A stretch of 9,513 nt of DNA from Cyanobacteriota bacterium (GCA_947463165.1 CANHSW010000058.1:1-9513); one strand, 5' to 3'; shown: positions 1 through 6,717, counted from the first letter of the stretch. Program-made: numbers and translations. The notes: generated by a model not told the origin, from the sequence alone.

Positions 1-2973
1 CAAGCTGTCTGGAGCATTTCCATCCTCTGATTTTGACTTCTCAACTTCTGATTTAATTTTGGACTCAACAAAGCCCCCGATACAGCCAGTTTTAAGGGCA
101 ATTTGATTGGCCGATATAATCGCTTCTACTGCGGCAAAATCCATACGGTCCATCGCATTAAGAATAAAACTGCCTAATTCAACTGGTGGATTATCGAATC
201 TATCTGAATTATTACTATTGAAAACCAGCAAGCCTCCTGGTGGACTCTTGACAATAAGTCCCAGGGCAAGACCCAGAAATCTCTGAACTCCGGCCAGCTT
301 GCTTAGGTCGGCACCACTTTGAGCGTAAAGACTAGCATAATTCGCTAAGGAGCATGAAGTGAAGATCTCCATCTCCATGCGCTCTCGGCTCCCGTTCAAC
401 CTTTCGTTGCACATCTCCCGCAGGCGAGGCGGTATGCCGACCATTCGGACTGGAAAGAGATTTTTGATCGTTAAAATTGTTCTGTTAATCCGTTGATTTT
501 CAGTATCTATAAACTCAATATCTCCACTCATCGATGCACAGAAATCATCCTGAAGCACCTTAACAAATCCTTCTTTATCAGCAGCCTTGGGCAGCAGGGC
601 AATAGTCTTAGCGACCAGAACATGGAAGCTAACAGAGATGCCAGGCGCAGCATTACCACACTCTAGCGGATTTATGGTGAGAAAAACGCCCGCTTGATTA
701 ACCAGCTCATGGATCTTCAAACGTAAGGCGGCGCGATCTGATCCACGCCTCTCTGCTAGATTAGACAATATCGAGATATCTAAGATTCTGCGATTTGACT
801 CGGCAATCATATTAGAATGAGCTGCTAGCGCACTGCCTTCAGATGCAGATATTGTATTATCAACAAGATCAACTACGGATAGTCTTTTAAAAAACCTGGC
901 AATAGAAAGCTTTTCTTCGAGCTTAGCGATCATCATCAAGCATATTTCTGAAGCATGGGTAGTCTGAACATTCTCGTTCGCAACTAAGTTTTTTATCGCC
1001 GACTTCACTCCAGTTGGCTCGTAAAATCGAATTGCGTGGCAGCTGGAGTCGGCTACACCACCAATTGCGAGCCTTTCATCTAAATCTTTTGAGATGCGAT
1101 ACGTGGCATAGTGTTTGCTTAAGATTAGGAAACCAATTAATATCCTGCAATCACCTATTTCCCAGATTACCCGAGATGGCAAAGACTTGACGACTCCAAG
1201 TGCCTCGATTTTAGTGAATTTCACGAATAGACTTTGAAGCAATATTGATTGTCTCTCGAAAATGTTATCTTGCTTGCCGAAGGTCTTGCCGAGTGCCCAA
1301 AGGGAGGTATAGTCATTAAGGTTGCCAGCAGCCTGGTTCCTCAATTCATCAAGATGGACAATAGTTTTGGCAGCACGAACATCAATCTGCTTAAGTTTCT
1401 CCTGTAGCCACACCAACAAAGCATCAGTTATCTTGCTATTTTCGCGCGGTGATCGAGATGCGTTTTCCCACTGTTCAAGCAGAACTTGCTCAATTAACCG
1501 GCGGATATCTTTGGCCATCTCCACTTTTGAAAGCTCTTTAATTTGGCAAAACTCCTTGAGACTAAGATTGCGAAAGCTCTCATCAAAATGATTTTGATAA
1601 AAACTACTTAGATAAGTTATCCCAGTCTTGGGCTCTTGTTGATGAGCTAGTTGCTTGAATGCGGGCGAAACACTTGCCCACTCATCCACAAGATATTTCC
1701 AAGATCGCTTTAGATCATCGGATATAAGCATGATTTCCGCAGGCAAAAGATAGTCATCACAAAGCTTCCATTTTGCAAACAAAAGATAGACATTAAAAAG
1801 CTTCCATTTTGCAAGTACATCTTCTGTACGTACTACAGCAATGGCATCAAAATTCTTGCTTTCATCCGCAAATTCAATAGCCTGTTGGCAATTATTGAAG
1901 CGAAGTTGGCGAATTGTCTGCTGGGCGAAAGAGAGACTCAAATACTCCTTAATCTTCTCTTCCAGTATGAATATTCTCTTAATTCCAAAACCCAAGAATC
2001 TTTTACTGCGCTCCCCTGACTTGGAAGCGGCAGCCGTCACCGGGCGGGCATCACCATTTTCAGCATTTTCTATCCTGGCGATCGAAGTAAGACCAATAAG
2101 GTCGGCAATGAATATTTTCTGGAATACAAATTTAACAATTATCCCTGACACTTCTGCGTCAACCTTGGCAATATGGCCATTTTCATTATCCTTGGCAAAA
2201 GCATAAGTTCCATTAAACTTATCTCTCCCATTGATTTTATTACCCGTAGGAACATCTACTGGTTTGCAACTGCCGGTTGAGATGGCACTGATTTCGGCGA
2301 GCGTGGCAAAGCCATTGGCACGATATATACCTGTGCCCCAGTTGGTCAAAGGGTATTGGTCTGGCAACAATAAATAAGATATTTTACGATACCTTAGTGT
2401 ATCGGTATATGCATTTCTTGGCTGAGAGAGAACATCGACTATGGAGCCGCTTCTCCTGCAACATGCAAGTCCAGCAATGACGTGAAAAGCAATTCTAGCG
2501 TCGCCATTAGATTGAAGACCTTGGACAAGAATTTTAACCTTGGTCTTGAATTCATTGATCCTGCGGGCAAACAGGAACCTGCCAAGCCTGCGCTTTTGGC
2601 CGCCAAGCGCTTTGCCAACTATGGTCCCTAAGATCTCCTTCCAGACTGCCTGGGAGCCAATCCAACTTTGAATACCAGGATATTTACTAATATCATTTAA
2701 CAAGCTTAACAAATCTTTCTCAGTTATCTGCAGCTGAGATGCGGCTGGTAGTTGAACCGACTTGCCCGGTACCTTCCGGGTGGGATCGGCTTGAGACATC
2801 ATCTCGCGGGAAAATTTAAAATTTAAGGAAACAACACTTGGATCTGATTGAGCGGTATGTTTTTGCTCTGAGAAGATCAGCTTGCACGGTGGCCGAGTGC
2901 TCTTTCCGCCGGTGCCGCCTAGGCCGATCACCAAGTAGTTCATGCTGGATTTGTTCATAACAGGTTGATTCAT
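1..2973 (-). CDS. Tubulin-like (Tubulin_2/FtsZ-like) large protein, 3' end outside window
   Basis: This is an uninterrupted frame of 991 codons that runs off the left edge. The ATG at 2973 is the first after an in-frame TAG (2998-3000); ATGs at 2958 and 2943 are alternatives, and none has a clear Shine-Dalgarno. Residues 12-25 (from 2973) read NYLVIGLGGTGGKS, a beta strand plus glycine loop as in the T1 region of tubulin/FtsZ-like proteins. Next come a YPGIQSWIG block, GKALGGQKRRLGRFLFA, FHVIAGLACCRRSGSIVDV (about 163-181) and RANGFATLAEISAI. This order fits my memory of the Tubulin_2 family, whose members are usually about 1000 residues or more and are proposed to act in membrane remodelling. 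The expected GGTGSG (T4) loop is CCRRSG at about 171-176, so GTP binding is probably impaired. The remaining C-terminal half is not recognised. The gene is visibly more AT-rich than those to its right. No membrane segment was noticed. An alternative reading is a decaying paralogue that still has an open frame. Confidence 0.82.
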   Translation of the reverse strand, partial: MNQPVMNKSSMNYLVIGLGGTGGKSTRPPCKLIFSEQKHTAQSDPSVVSLNFKFSREMMSQADPTRKVPGKSVQLPAASQLQITEKDLLSLLNDISKYPGIQSWIGSQAVWKEILGTIVGKALGGQKRRLGRFLFARRINEFKTKVKILVQGLQSNGDARIAFHVIAGLACCRRSGSIVDVLSQPRNAYTDTLRYRKISYLLLPDQYPLTNWGTGIYRANGFATLAEISAISTGSCKPVDVPTGNKINGRDKFNGTYAFAKDNENGHIAKVDAEVSGIIVKFVFQKIFIADLIGLTSIARIENAENGDARPVTAAASKSGERSKRFLGFGIKRIFILEEKIKEYLSLSFAQQTIRQLRFNNCQQAIEFADESKNFDAIAVVRTEDVLAKWKLFNVYLLFAKWKLCDDYLLPAEIMLISDDLKRSWKYLVDEWASVSPAFKQLAHQQEPKTGITYLSSFYQNHFDESFRNLSLKEFCQIKELSKVEMAKDIRRLIEQVLLEQWENASRSPRENSKITDALLVWLQEKLKQIDVRAAKTIVHLDELRNQAAGNLNDYTSLWALGKTFGKQDNIFERQSILLQSLFVKFTKIEALGVVKSLPSRVIWEIGDCRILIGFLILSKHYATYRISKDLDERLAIGGVADSSCHAIRFYEPTGVKSAIKNLVANENVQTTHASEICLMMIAKLEEKLSIARFFKRLSVVDLVDNTISASEGSALAAHSNMIAESNRRILDISILSNLAERRGSDRAALRLKIHELVNQAGVFLTINPLECGNAAPGISVSFHVLVAKTIALLPKAADKEGFVKVLQDDFCASMSGDIEFIDTENQRINRTILTIKNLFPVRMVGIPPRLREMCNERLNGSRERMEMEIFTSCSLANYASLYAQSGADLSKLAGVQRFLGLALGLIVKSPPGGLLVFNSNNSDRFDNPPVELGSFILNAMDRMDFAAVEAIISANQIALKTGCIGGFVESKIKSEVEKSKSEDGNAPDSL
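1744..1815 (-). repeat. 36-bp imperfect tandem duplication inside the tubulin-like gene
   Basis: Two adjacent 36-bp copies (1744-1779 and 1780-1815) match at 32 of 36 positions by eye. In the protein they give FAKWKLxxxYLL twice in a row, a 12-residue in-frame duplication. The few differences suggest a fairly recent slippage or duplication event that did not break the frame. Confidence 0.85.
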
Positions 2974-3093
2974 GCTAATATGATAGATACTATCTTGCTA
3001 AACATTGTCTTGCTTGATACCACCTAGATTGATATCACCTAGATTGATGCTGCCTTGATCCATACCGCTTTGATCCATACTGCTTTGATCCAT
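2944..3093 (-). repeat. Ten-unit degenerate 15-bp tandem repeat leading into the tubulin-like start
   Basis: On the minus strand ten 15-bp units follow one another from 3093 to 2944. Three begin ATGGATCAA, two begin ATCAATCTAGGT, and later units become more degenerate, ending with the units that hold the ATGs at 2973 and 2958. The phase matches the tubulin-like frame and reaches the ATG at 2943 that starts the conserved domain. Read in that frame the units are pentapeptides: MDQSS, MDQSG, MDQGS, INLGD, INLGG, IKQDN, then V-stop-QDS, IYHIS, MNQPV, MNKSS. The stop is TAG at 2998-3000, where the preceding unit has AAG. A short frame of 31 codons (3093 to 2998) thus precedes the gene in phase. 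Confidence 0.85.
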
Positions 3094-3407
3094 GCCTTGA
3101 CGATAAATCTATTGTCAGGAAAATCCAAATCGTCACTCAGGTTGCTGGCATGATTGGCGATTCTATAATGATGGACAGTAAAATGAACACAACTAGGTTC
3201 AAGAAAAGATAATCTACTCTGGGCGCGTGGTCCTTCGTCCGCCTTGGCCGAGAGAGTTGGGAGGTAGCCCAGTGATTGGATTACCTCTTGGCTTGCGAGA
3301 CCAGTTAGTCTGGGATTAATCGAGGCAGCCTGGTGAAATTTAAGCTGGTTCCAGGTACCCATAGGTCCAGGTGGTGAATAGGGAATTTTGCCATTAAGCT
3401 GCCACAA
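3039..3407 (-). CDS. Hypothetical 122-residue ORF, unrecognised, possible gene remnant
   Basis: This open frame lies just upstream of the tubulin-like gene on the same strand. It begins at TTG 3407; the first ATG is residue 16 (3362). I do not recognise the product. The first 50 residues include GTWNQLKFHQAASINPRL and QEVIQSLGYLPTLS, which look like ordinary protein rather than noise. The middle is His-rich (VHFTVHHYRIANHA). The last 17 residues (KAWIKAVWIKAVWIKAASI region) are simply the 15-bp repeat read in a different frame, ending at a TAG within the repeat. It could be a small real gene, the tail of a broken gene, or chance. No signal peptide or membrane segment is evident. Confidence 0.3.
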   Translation of the reverse strand: MWQLNGKIPYSPPGPMGTWNQLKFHQAASINPRLTGLASQEVIQSLGYLPTLSAKADEGPRAQSRLSFLEPSCVHFTVHHYRIANHASNLSDDLDFPDNRFIVKAWIKAVWIKAVWIKAASI

Positions 3408-3633
3408 TAAATGCCCCCTAGAGTTCTTGCAAGTTAAGGGGCATATCTGCCGCTGAAATGCATTACTTTTGCGACATAAGTGAGATCTGAAATTATTCTA
3501 GGTTCACTTTAAAAAAGCAGAAAATAATCTCAAGAAAAACTTCGCCTAGAGTGAGTTGACATCAAGCCTCTCGGCAATATGGGGGTGTTCACTATCCGCT
3601 ATCCACTCAATTCAGTGCGCACGGGCTTTCGGC
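3408..3633. other. AT-rich spacer with a 7-bp stem inverted repeat
   Basis: No credible gene was found between the SDR stop and the 122-codon ORF. ATGCCCC (3411-3417) and GGGGCAT (3438-3444) form a perfect 7-bp stem with a 20-base loop. On the minus strand it lies after the SDR gene and is followed by TTATTGTGG, a poor U tract, so it is only a weak terminator candidate. A minus-strand TAGAAT (3500-3495) could be a -10 box, but I see no good -35 partner. Base composition changes here from GC-rich on the right to AT-rich on the left. Confidence 0.35.
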
Positions 3634-4692
3634 TCAATCAGCCCCTAGGTTTGCGACAGCCTGGGCGCTGAGCCTCCAGAGCTCCTGGGCCAGCAGATTG
3701 GAACGGGCCTCGGCACTGGGCTCTGTAGCCTCAAATCGCAGCCGCCCTGGCCCCAGCACCCGGTTGCTCCAGTACTGAAAACCAAGCGGTTCCGGCGCTG
3801 ACACCGTGGCCAGGCCAGCCAGCAAGGAACCAGCTCTGGCGGGCGTTTCGGTGAGCCGCAACAGGTCGCGGGCCACCAAGGCAAAGAGGGTTTGCCCCCA
3901 TGGATTCTGACTGCGGCTATAGCGGAAAAAGCCGCCACTTTGGCGTGGGATCACCAGCCCAGGACTCCAGGTGAGCACCGGCAATGCCTGGCCCTGCTCC
4001 CGCAGTTGCCGCTCCAGCTGCCGCGCCATCAGCAGATTGCATAGCTTGCTGTCCTTGTAGGCCTTCTCGGCATTGAAAGGGCCGCCATCAAGCATCGGCG
4101 TGCCGGGGCCCTGGCGCAGCCCGGTCAAATCCCCCAACCCCGCCGCTGCCCCCACCTTGCCGCCGGAGGTGCTCGGGTCGTGCACCTCCGAGCTGGTTAC
4201 CACCAACCGCGGCGCCTTGCCCTGCAGCAGCAGAGGCAGCAGCCGCTGTAACAGCAGCTGATGGGCCAGGTGGTTCACCGCCACCGTGAGCTCAAAGCCC
4301 TGGGCCGACCAGCGCGGCTGCCGATCGCCGCTGTACTGCAAACCAGCATTGAGCACCAGGCTGTCTATCGGCTCCGCCGCCTTCAGCAAAGCTTCTGCGC
4401 AGCGCTCGATGCTGGTTAGATCACTCAAATCGCAGATCGGCGTTGCCAACTGGCCGCCCAGCATTTGACCCAAGTTTTGGCCAAGGCATTGACCAAGGCA
4501 TTGACCAAGGCGATCGGCGGTGGCCTGATCCCGGCAGAGCAAAGTGAGGCGATGGCCGGCGGCCAAAAGTTGCAGCGCTGCCTGAAAGCCGATGCCGGAG
4601 CTGCCACCGGTGAGCAGCAGGTGCCGCGGCTGCCCAGTGGCGGGCCTATCCCAAAACCTTTGTTGTGCGGCGGCAGCTCCGGCATCGGCCAT
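3634..4692 (-). CDS. SDR-family NAD(P)-dependent oxidoreductase, protochlorophyllide reductase-like
   Basis: From ATG 4692 the product has 352 residues. It has the classical SDR nucleotide-binding motif TGGSSGIG (28-35), NAG (115-117), a Ser-Ser pair after LVVT (167-168) and the catalytic YKDSK (Tyr212, Lys216). The block GDLTGL...GGPFNAEKAYKDSKLCNLLMARQL resembles light-dependent protochlorophyllide reductase (LPOR), as does the later FQYWSNR. The LPOR segment YPGC carries a conserved cysteine; here it is SPGL, and LPOR is usually nearer 320 residues. I therefore call it an LPOR-like paralogue with unknown substrate. GGGAG lies 12 bases before ATG 4692, which supports that start; TTG 4731 in the same frame would add 13 residues. 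Residues 62-77 are four LGQx units coded by a 12-bp repeat. The gene lies between the binding-protein gene and the tubulin-like gene on the same strand. Confidence 0.85.
   Translation of the reverse strand: MADAGAAAAQQRFWDRPATGQPRHLLLTGGSSGIGFQAALQLLAAGHRLTLLCRDQATADRLGQCLGQCLGQNLGQMLGGQLATPICDLSDLTSIERCAEALLKAAEPIDSLVLNAGLQYSGDRQPRWSAQGFELTVAVNHLAHQLLLQRLLPLLLQGKAPRLVVTSSEVHDPSTSGGKVGAAAGLGDLTGLRQGPGTPMLDGGPFNAEKAYKDSKLCNLLMARQLERQLREQGQALPVLTWSPGLVIPRQSGGFFRYSRSQNPWGQTLFALVARDLLRLTETPARAGSLLAGLATVSAPEPLGFQYWSNRVLGPGRLRFEATEPSAEARSNLLAQELWRLSAQAVANLGAD
4462..4509 (-). repeat. 12-bp tandem repeat, four units, inside the SDR gene
   Basis: Reading the minus strand from 4509, two exact copies of CTTGGTCAATGC are followed by CTTGGCCAAAAC and TTGGGTCAAATG. 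They encode LGQC, LGQC, LGQN, LGQM. The array falls after LLCRD, in the surface region that follows the second Rossmann strand of SDR proteins, so the insertion can be tolerated without touching the active site. Confidence 0.9.
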
Positions 4693-4839
4693 GGCGTTCG
4701 TCAGCTCCCAAAGGCCAAGCCTGGCAGGCAATCCAGCTTGCCTGTGGTCAGCAGTGGTGGAGGATCGGAATCGAAGCTGGCTGCCATTAGGGGGCTATTG
4801 GCGGATAGCTTTTCTAAAAGTGGGGGTTGCGTCTGGCCA

Positions 4840-4853
4840 ATGATAGTCACTAT
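4840..4853 (-). promoter_or_regulatory. Weak candidate -10 box and 11-bp palindrome upstream of the SDR gene
   Basis: The minus strand has TATCAT (4845-4840), a five of six match to a -10 box, inside or next to the palindrome ATAGT-C-ACTAT (4843-4853). No convincing -35 box lies at the right distance. It sits about 150 bases upstream of ATG 4692, in the 240-bp gap after the binding-protein gene. It could drive the SDR gene separately from the PspA pair. Confidence 0.2.
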
Positions 4854-4932
4854 TTCACCTGGGAAACTGTGACAACGCTGCGGTTTACTCGAACGGCAAT
4901 CGATCCCAGCAAGCTTTTAGTGCCAGCCGTTA

Positions 4933-5880
4933 TCAAGGTCCCTTGACGGCAGTGGCAATTCTAGTTTTGCCATCTGCTGATAGAGCCAGGCCAAGGAAGG
5001 CTTTGACCGCTGGATCAGGGGGTTGACGATAGGCATAAAACAGTGGTCTTTGGAACGGGTAGGCTTCCGCCTCCGGTGTGCTGCCGTCGATGGCCAGCAC
5101 CCGCACGGTTCGTTGGTCTGCCACCTGTCCAAAGGTGGCGTAACCGATGCCATCCACCCCTAGCTTCTGCAACATCGGTGTGGTGGCATCACGGACCAGG
5201 CTGGTGATGTTCGGAGTTGTGCCGAAGTTATTGCCGCCGAGAACGATTGTTCGGAAGGCCCCGTAGGTACCGCTGACACTGGGCCTGTTGAGAACTCGAA
5301 TGGGGCGATCCGCTCCCCCGAAGGTGGCCCAGTTGGTGATCTCACCGCGGAAGATCTGCACTAACTGGGTTTTGGAAAGACCGCGGCGAAAGGGGTTGTC
5401 GATTCCGACCACAATTGCGATACGATCATCTGCCACCGGCACAGCGACGAGACCACGCTTTTGCTCCTCTGCCGTAAGCGGCCGTGACAGGGCTGCCAAC
5501 GTGACGGTGCTCCCCTGCAAGGCCTCAATCCCATTGTCCGATCCTGTGGCGGCCGTGTTAACGACGGTGCCCGGATGGGCCTTGAGGAAGGCAGCTTTGA
5601 GCGCCTCATTGATCAGCACCATGCTGGTGGAACCATCAATGGTGATGGTGGTCCCGGCCGGTACGTTCTGCTGGAGAGGAAAGGTTGCTGACAGGTTCGT
5701 TGCATCTCCGCTGCCGCCAGGAAGCTTGAGGTTCAAACTTGGTGCGGCGGGAAGCGAAGGGCGCCAGCCCAGCAGCTTGGGTAACTGTGATTGCAACCCC
5801 CACAGAACACCGAGGCCAATCAGAATAAGAAAAATCGGTGGCAAGCCTCCTCTAGGACTACCGGCAGGTTGTTCGCTCAT
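4933..5880 (-). CDS. Membrane-anchored PstS-like substrate-binding protein
   Basis: The product has 315 residues. Residues 1-12 are polar, 13-29 form one hydrophobic segment (PPIFLILIGLGVLWGL), and a Pro-rich linker to about 75 follows. The rest is a type II periplasmic binding-protein domain of the phosphate/PstS-like class: IDGSTS (81-86), GSDNG (113-117), IFRGEITNW (176-184), SVSGTYGAF (201-209) and GIGYATF (244-250). No lipobox or typical signal cleavage site is visible, so it is probably N-terminally anchored in a membrane with the binding domain outside the cytoplasm. No pstCAB transporter genes are visible, which argues for sensing or scaffolding rather than transport. Its ATG overlaps the stop of the PspA-like gene (ATGA), and no Shine-Dalgarno precedes it, so translation is probably coupled. 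Related binding domains elsewhere are fused to OmpA domains; none is present here. The ligand is unknown. Confidence 0.85.
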   Translation of the reverse strand: MSEQPAGSPRGGLPPIFLILIGLGVLWGLQSQLPKLLGWRPSLPAAPSLNLKLPGGSGDATNLSATFPLQQNVPAGTTITIDGSTSMVLINEALKAAFLKAHPGTVVNTAATGSDNGIEALQGSTVTLAALSRPLTAEEQKRGLVAVPVADDRIAIVVGIDNPFRRGLSKTQLVQIFRGEITNWATFGGADRPIRVLNRPSVSGTYGAFRTIVLGGNNFGTTPNITSLVRDATTPMLQKLGVDGIGYATFGQVADQRTVRVLAIDGSTPEAEAYPFQRPLFYAYRQPPDPAVKAFLGLALSADGKTRIATAVKGP

Positions 5881-6602
5881 GGTTGGGGCGCTTCTGGAAG
5901 CTGTCGGGGAGAAGTGGATTCTAGAGCCTTTAATCGCTGGGAAACCTGATCATCAAGGGTGAGTTGATCTAGATCAGCTGCCAGCTTCTCACTGGGATTC
6001 TCGGAGAGCTCTGCCAAAGCAGCACTGGTCAAATTCCTACCCTCAACGGCATTTTTGGCTGCCTCAAACGAAGATCGAGCCGATCCGATATCGAATTCAT
6101 TATTGACCTTGGCGATGGACTCAAGGGCAGCATTTACTTCAGCGAGATCCTTGATGTTTTGCATATCGGACCTGTGTTGCTCAAGCTTGATGCGCTCACG
6201 GTTGAGTTTGCCCTTGGAAGCCTCCACAAACTGTCCCGCTTGCTGCACCTGTTGATCGAGAGCTGGCAGGAGTTTCTCGATCTGAATCGCTCGGATCATA
6301 GCCAAGCGCGCCCCATCCTCCTGCCCTGCATTCTGGGCCAAGCGTGCTTGTTGCTCAAATGTTTTGAGTTCCTCTATTTTATCCTGGTACTTTTTCTTGG
6401 CGCGTTCATAGGCTCCCACCTGCAGGGCCACAGCCTTGGCTAGCTGCTGCACCGACTCCTGCATCGACTGCAGTGATTCCTCGGCCACAGCGACGGCCAC
6501 CTTGCCGCCGGATTCCACTGGTAAACCCCAGAGCCACCGCCAGGAACCCACAATCACCCGCCCGGCCCGATCTCCCATTAGCCAGTAAACGAAGCTCCTC
6601 AC
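5877..6602 (-). CDS. PspA/IM30-family membrane-associated coiled-coil protein
   Basis: The product has 241 residues from GTG 6602; an in-frame TGA lies just upstream. ATG 6578 (residue 9) is the alternative. I keep GTG because YWLMGDRAGR resembles the start of cyanobacterial relatives as I recall them. Residues 14-30 are Trp-rich (VIVGSWRWLWGL), suited to lying on a membrane like the N-terminal amphipathic helix of PspA/Vipp1. Residues about 38-165 are a long charged helical coiled coil with the family-like pattern AGQEDGARLAMIRAIQIEK (92-110). A further helix (173-225) and a Pro-rich tail follow. PspA/IM30 proteins belong to the ESCRT-III superfamily and form rods or rings that bind, protect and reshape membranes. 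The gene is the first of a coupled pair with the anchored binding protein and has its own likely promoter just upstream. Confidence 0.87.
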   Translation of the reverse strand: MRSFVYWLMGDRAGRVIVGSWRWLWGLPVESGGKVAVAVAEESLQSMQESVQQLAKAVALQVGAYERAKKKYQDKIEELKTFEQQARLAQNAGQEDGARLAMIRAIQIEKLLPALDQQVQQAGQFVEASKGKLNRERIKLEQHRSDMQNIKDLAEVNAALESIAKVNNEFDIGSARSSFEAAKNAVEGRNLTSAALAELSENPSEKLAADLDQLTLDDQVSQRLKALESTSPRQLPEAPQP

Positions 6603-6623
6603 TGCCTGCGATCAACTACCTAA

Positions 6624-6664
6624 ACTCTAGGGGGGCGCCGCAGGTTTGTCATCGCCTTGACAAA
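6624..6664 (-). promoter_or_regulatory. Promoter for the PspA-like pair with a perfect dyad over the -35 box
   Basis: On the minus strand ATGACA (6652-6647; five of six to the -35 consensus), a 17-base spacer and TAGAGT (6629-6624; four of six to the -10 consensus) predict transcription starting near 6617, about 15 bases before GTG 6602. The sequence TTTGTCA-N6-TGACAAA (6645-6664), a perfect 7-bp dyad, overlaps the -35 box. That placement is typical of an operator, so repression by an unknown dimeric regulator is plausible. As RNA the dyad would also be a small hairpin, but it lies upstream of the predicted start. Confidence 0.5.
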
Positions 6665-6717
6665 GCACCAGCATCTGCTCGCCGCCGCCATCGCTGTGAC
6701 GCTCTAAGCGACTTGCC

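Noticed and set aside
1322..2206. Plus-strand open frames at 1322-1591 and 1841-2206
   Set aside because: They are antisense to the continuous 991-codon tubulin-like frame and have low-complexity, Ser/Leu-rich translations with no domain features.
2944..3093. CRISPR array
   Set aside because: Units are contiguous 15-bp tandem copies without spacers and follow the reading frame of the next gene.
3634..4692. Calling the SDR a genuine light-dependent protochlorophyllide reductase (por)
   Set aside because: The conserved cysteine segment is changed and an extra repeat loop is present; only membership of the related SDR group is supported.
4701..4787. 28-codon upstream ORF ending 8 bases before the SDR start (leader peptide?)
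   Set aside because: It overlaps the SDR ribosome-binding region, but it is short, has no attenuator structure and no codon run suggesting a sensor function.
4917..4990. Frameshift at the C-terminus of the substrate-binding protein
   Set aside because: The protein stops after SADGKTRIATAVKGP, at about the usual end of such domains; neither other frame continues with a convincing C-terminal motif.
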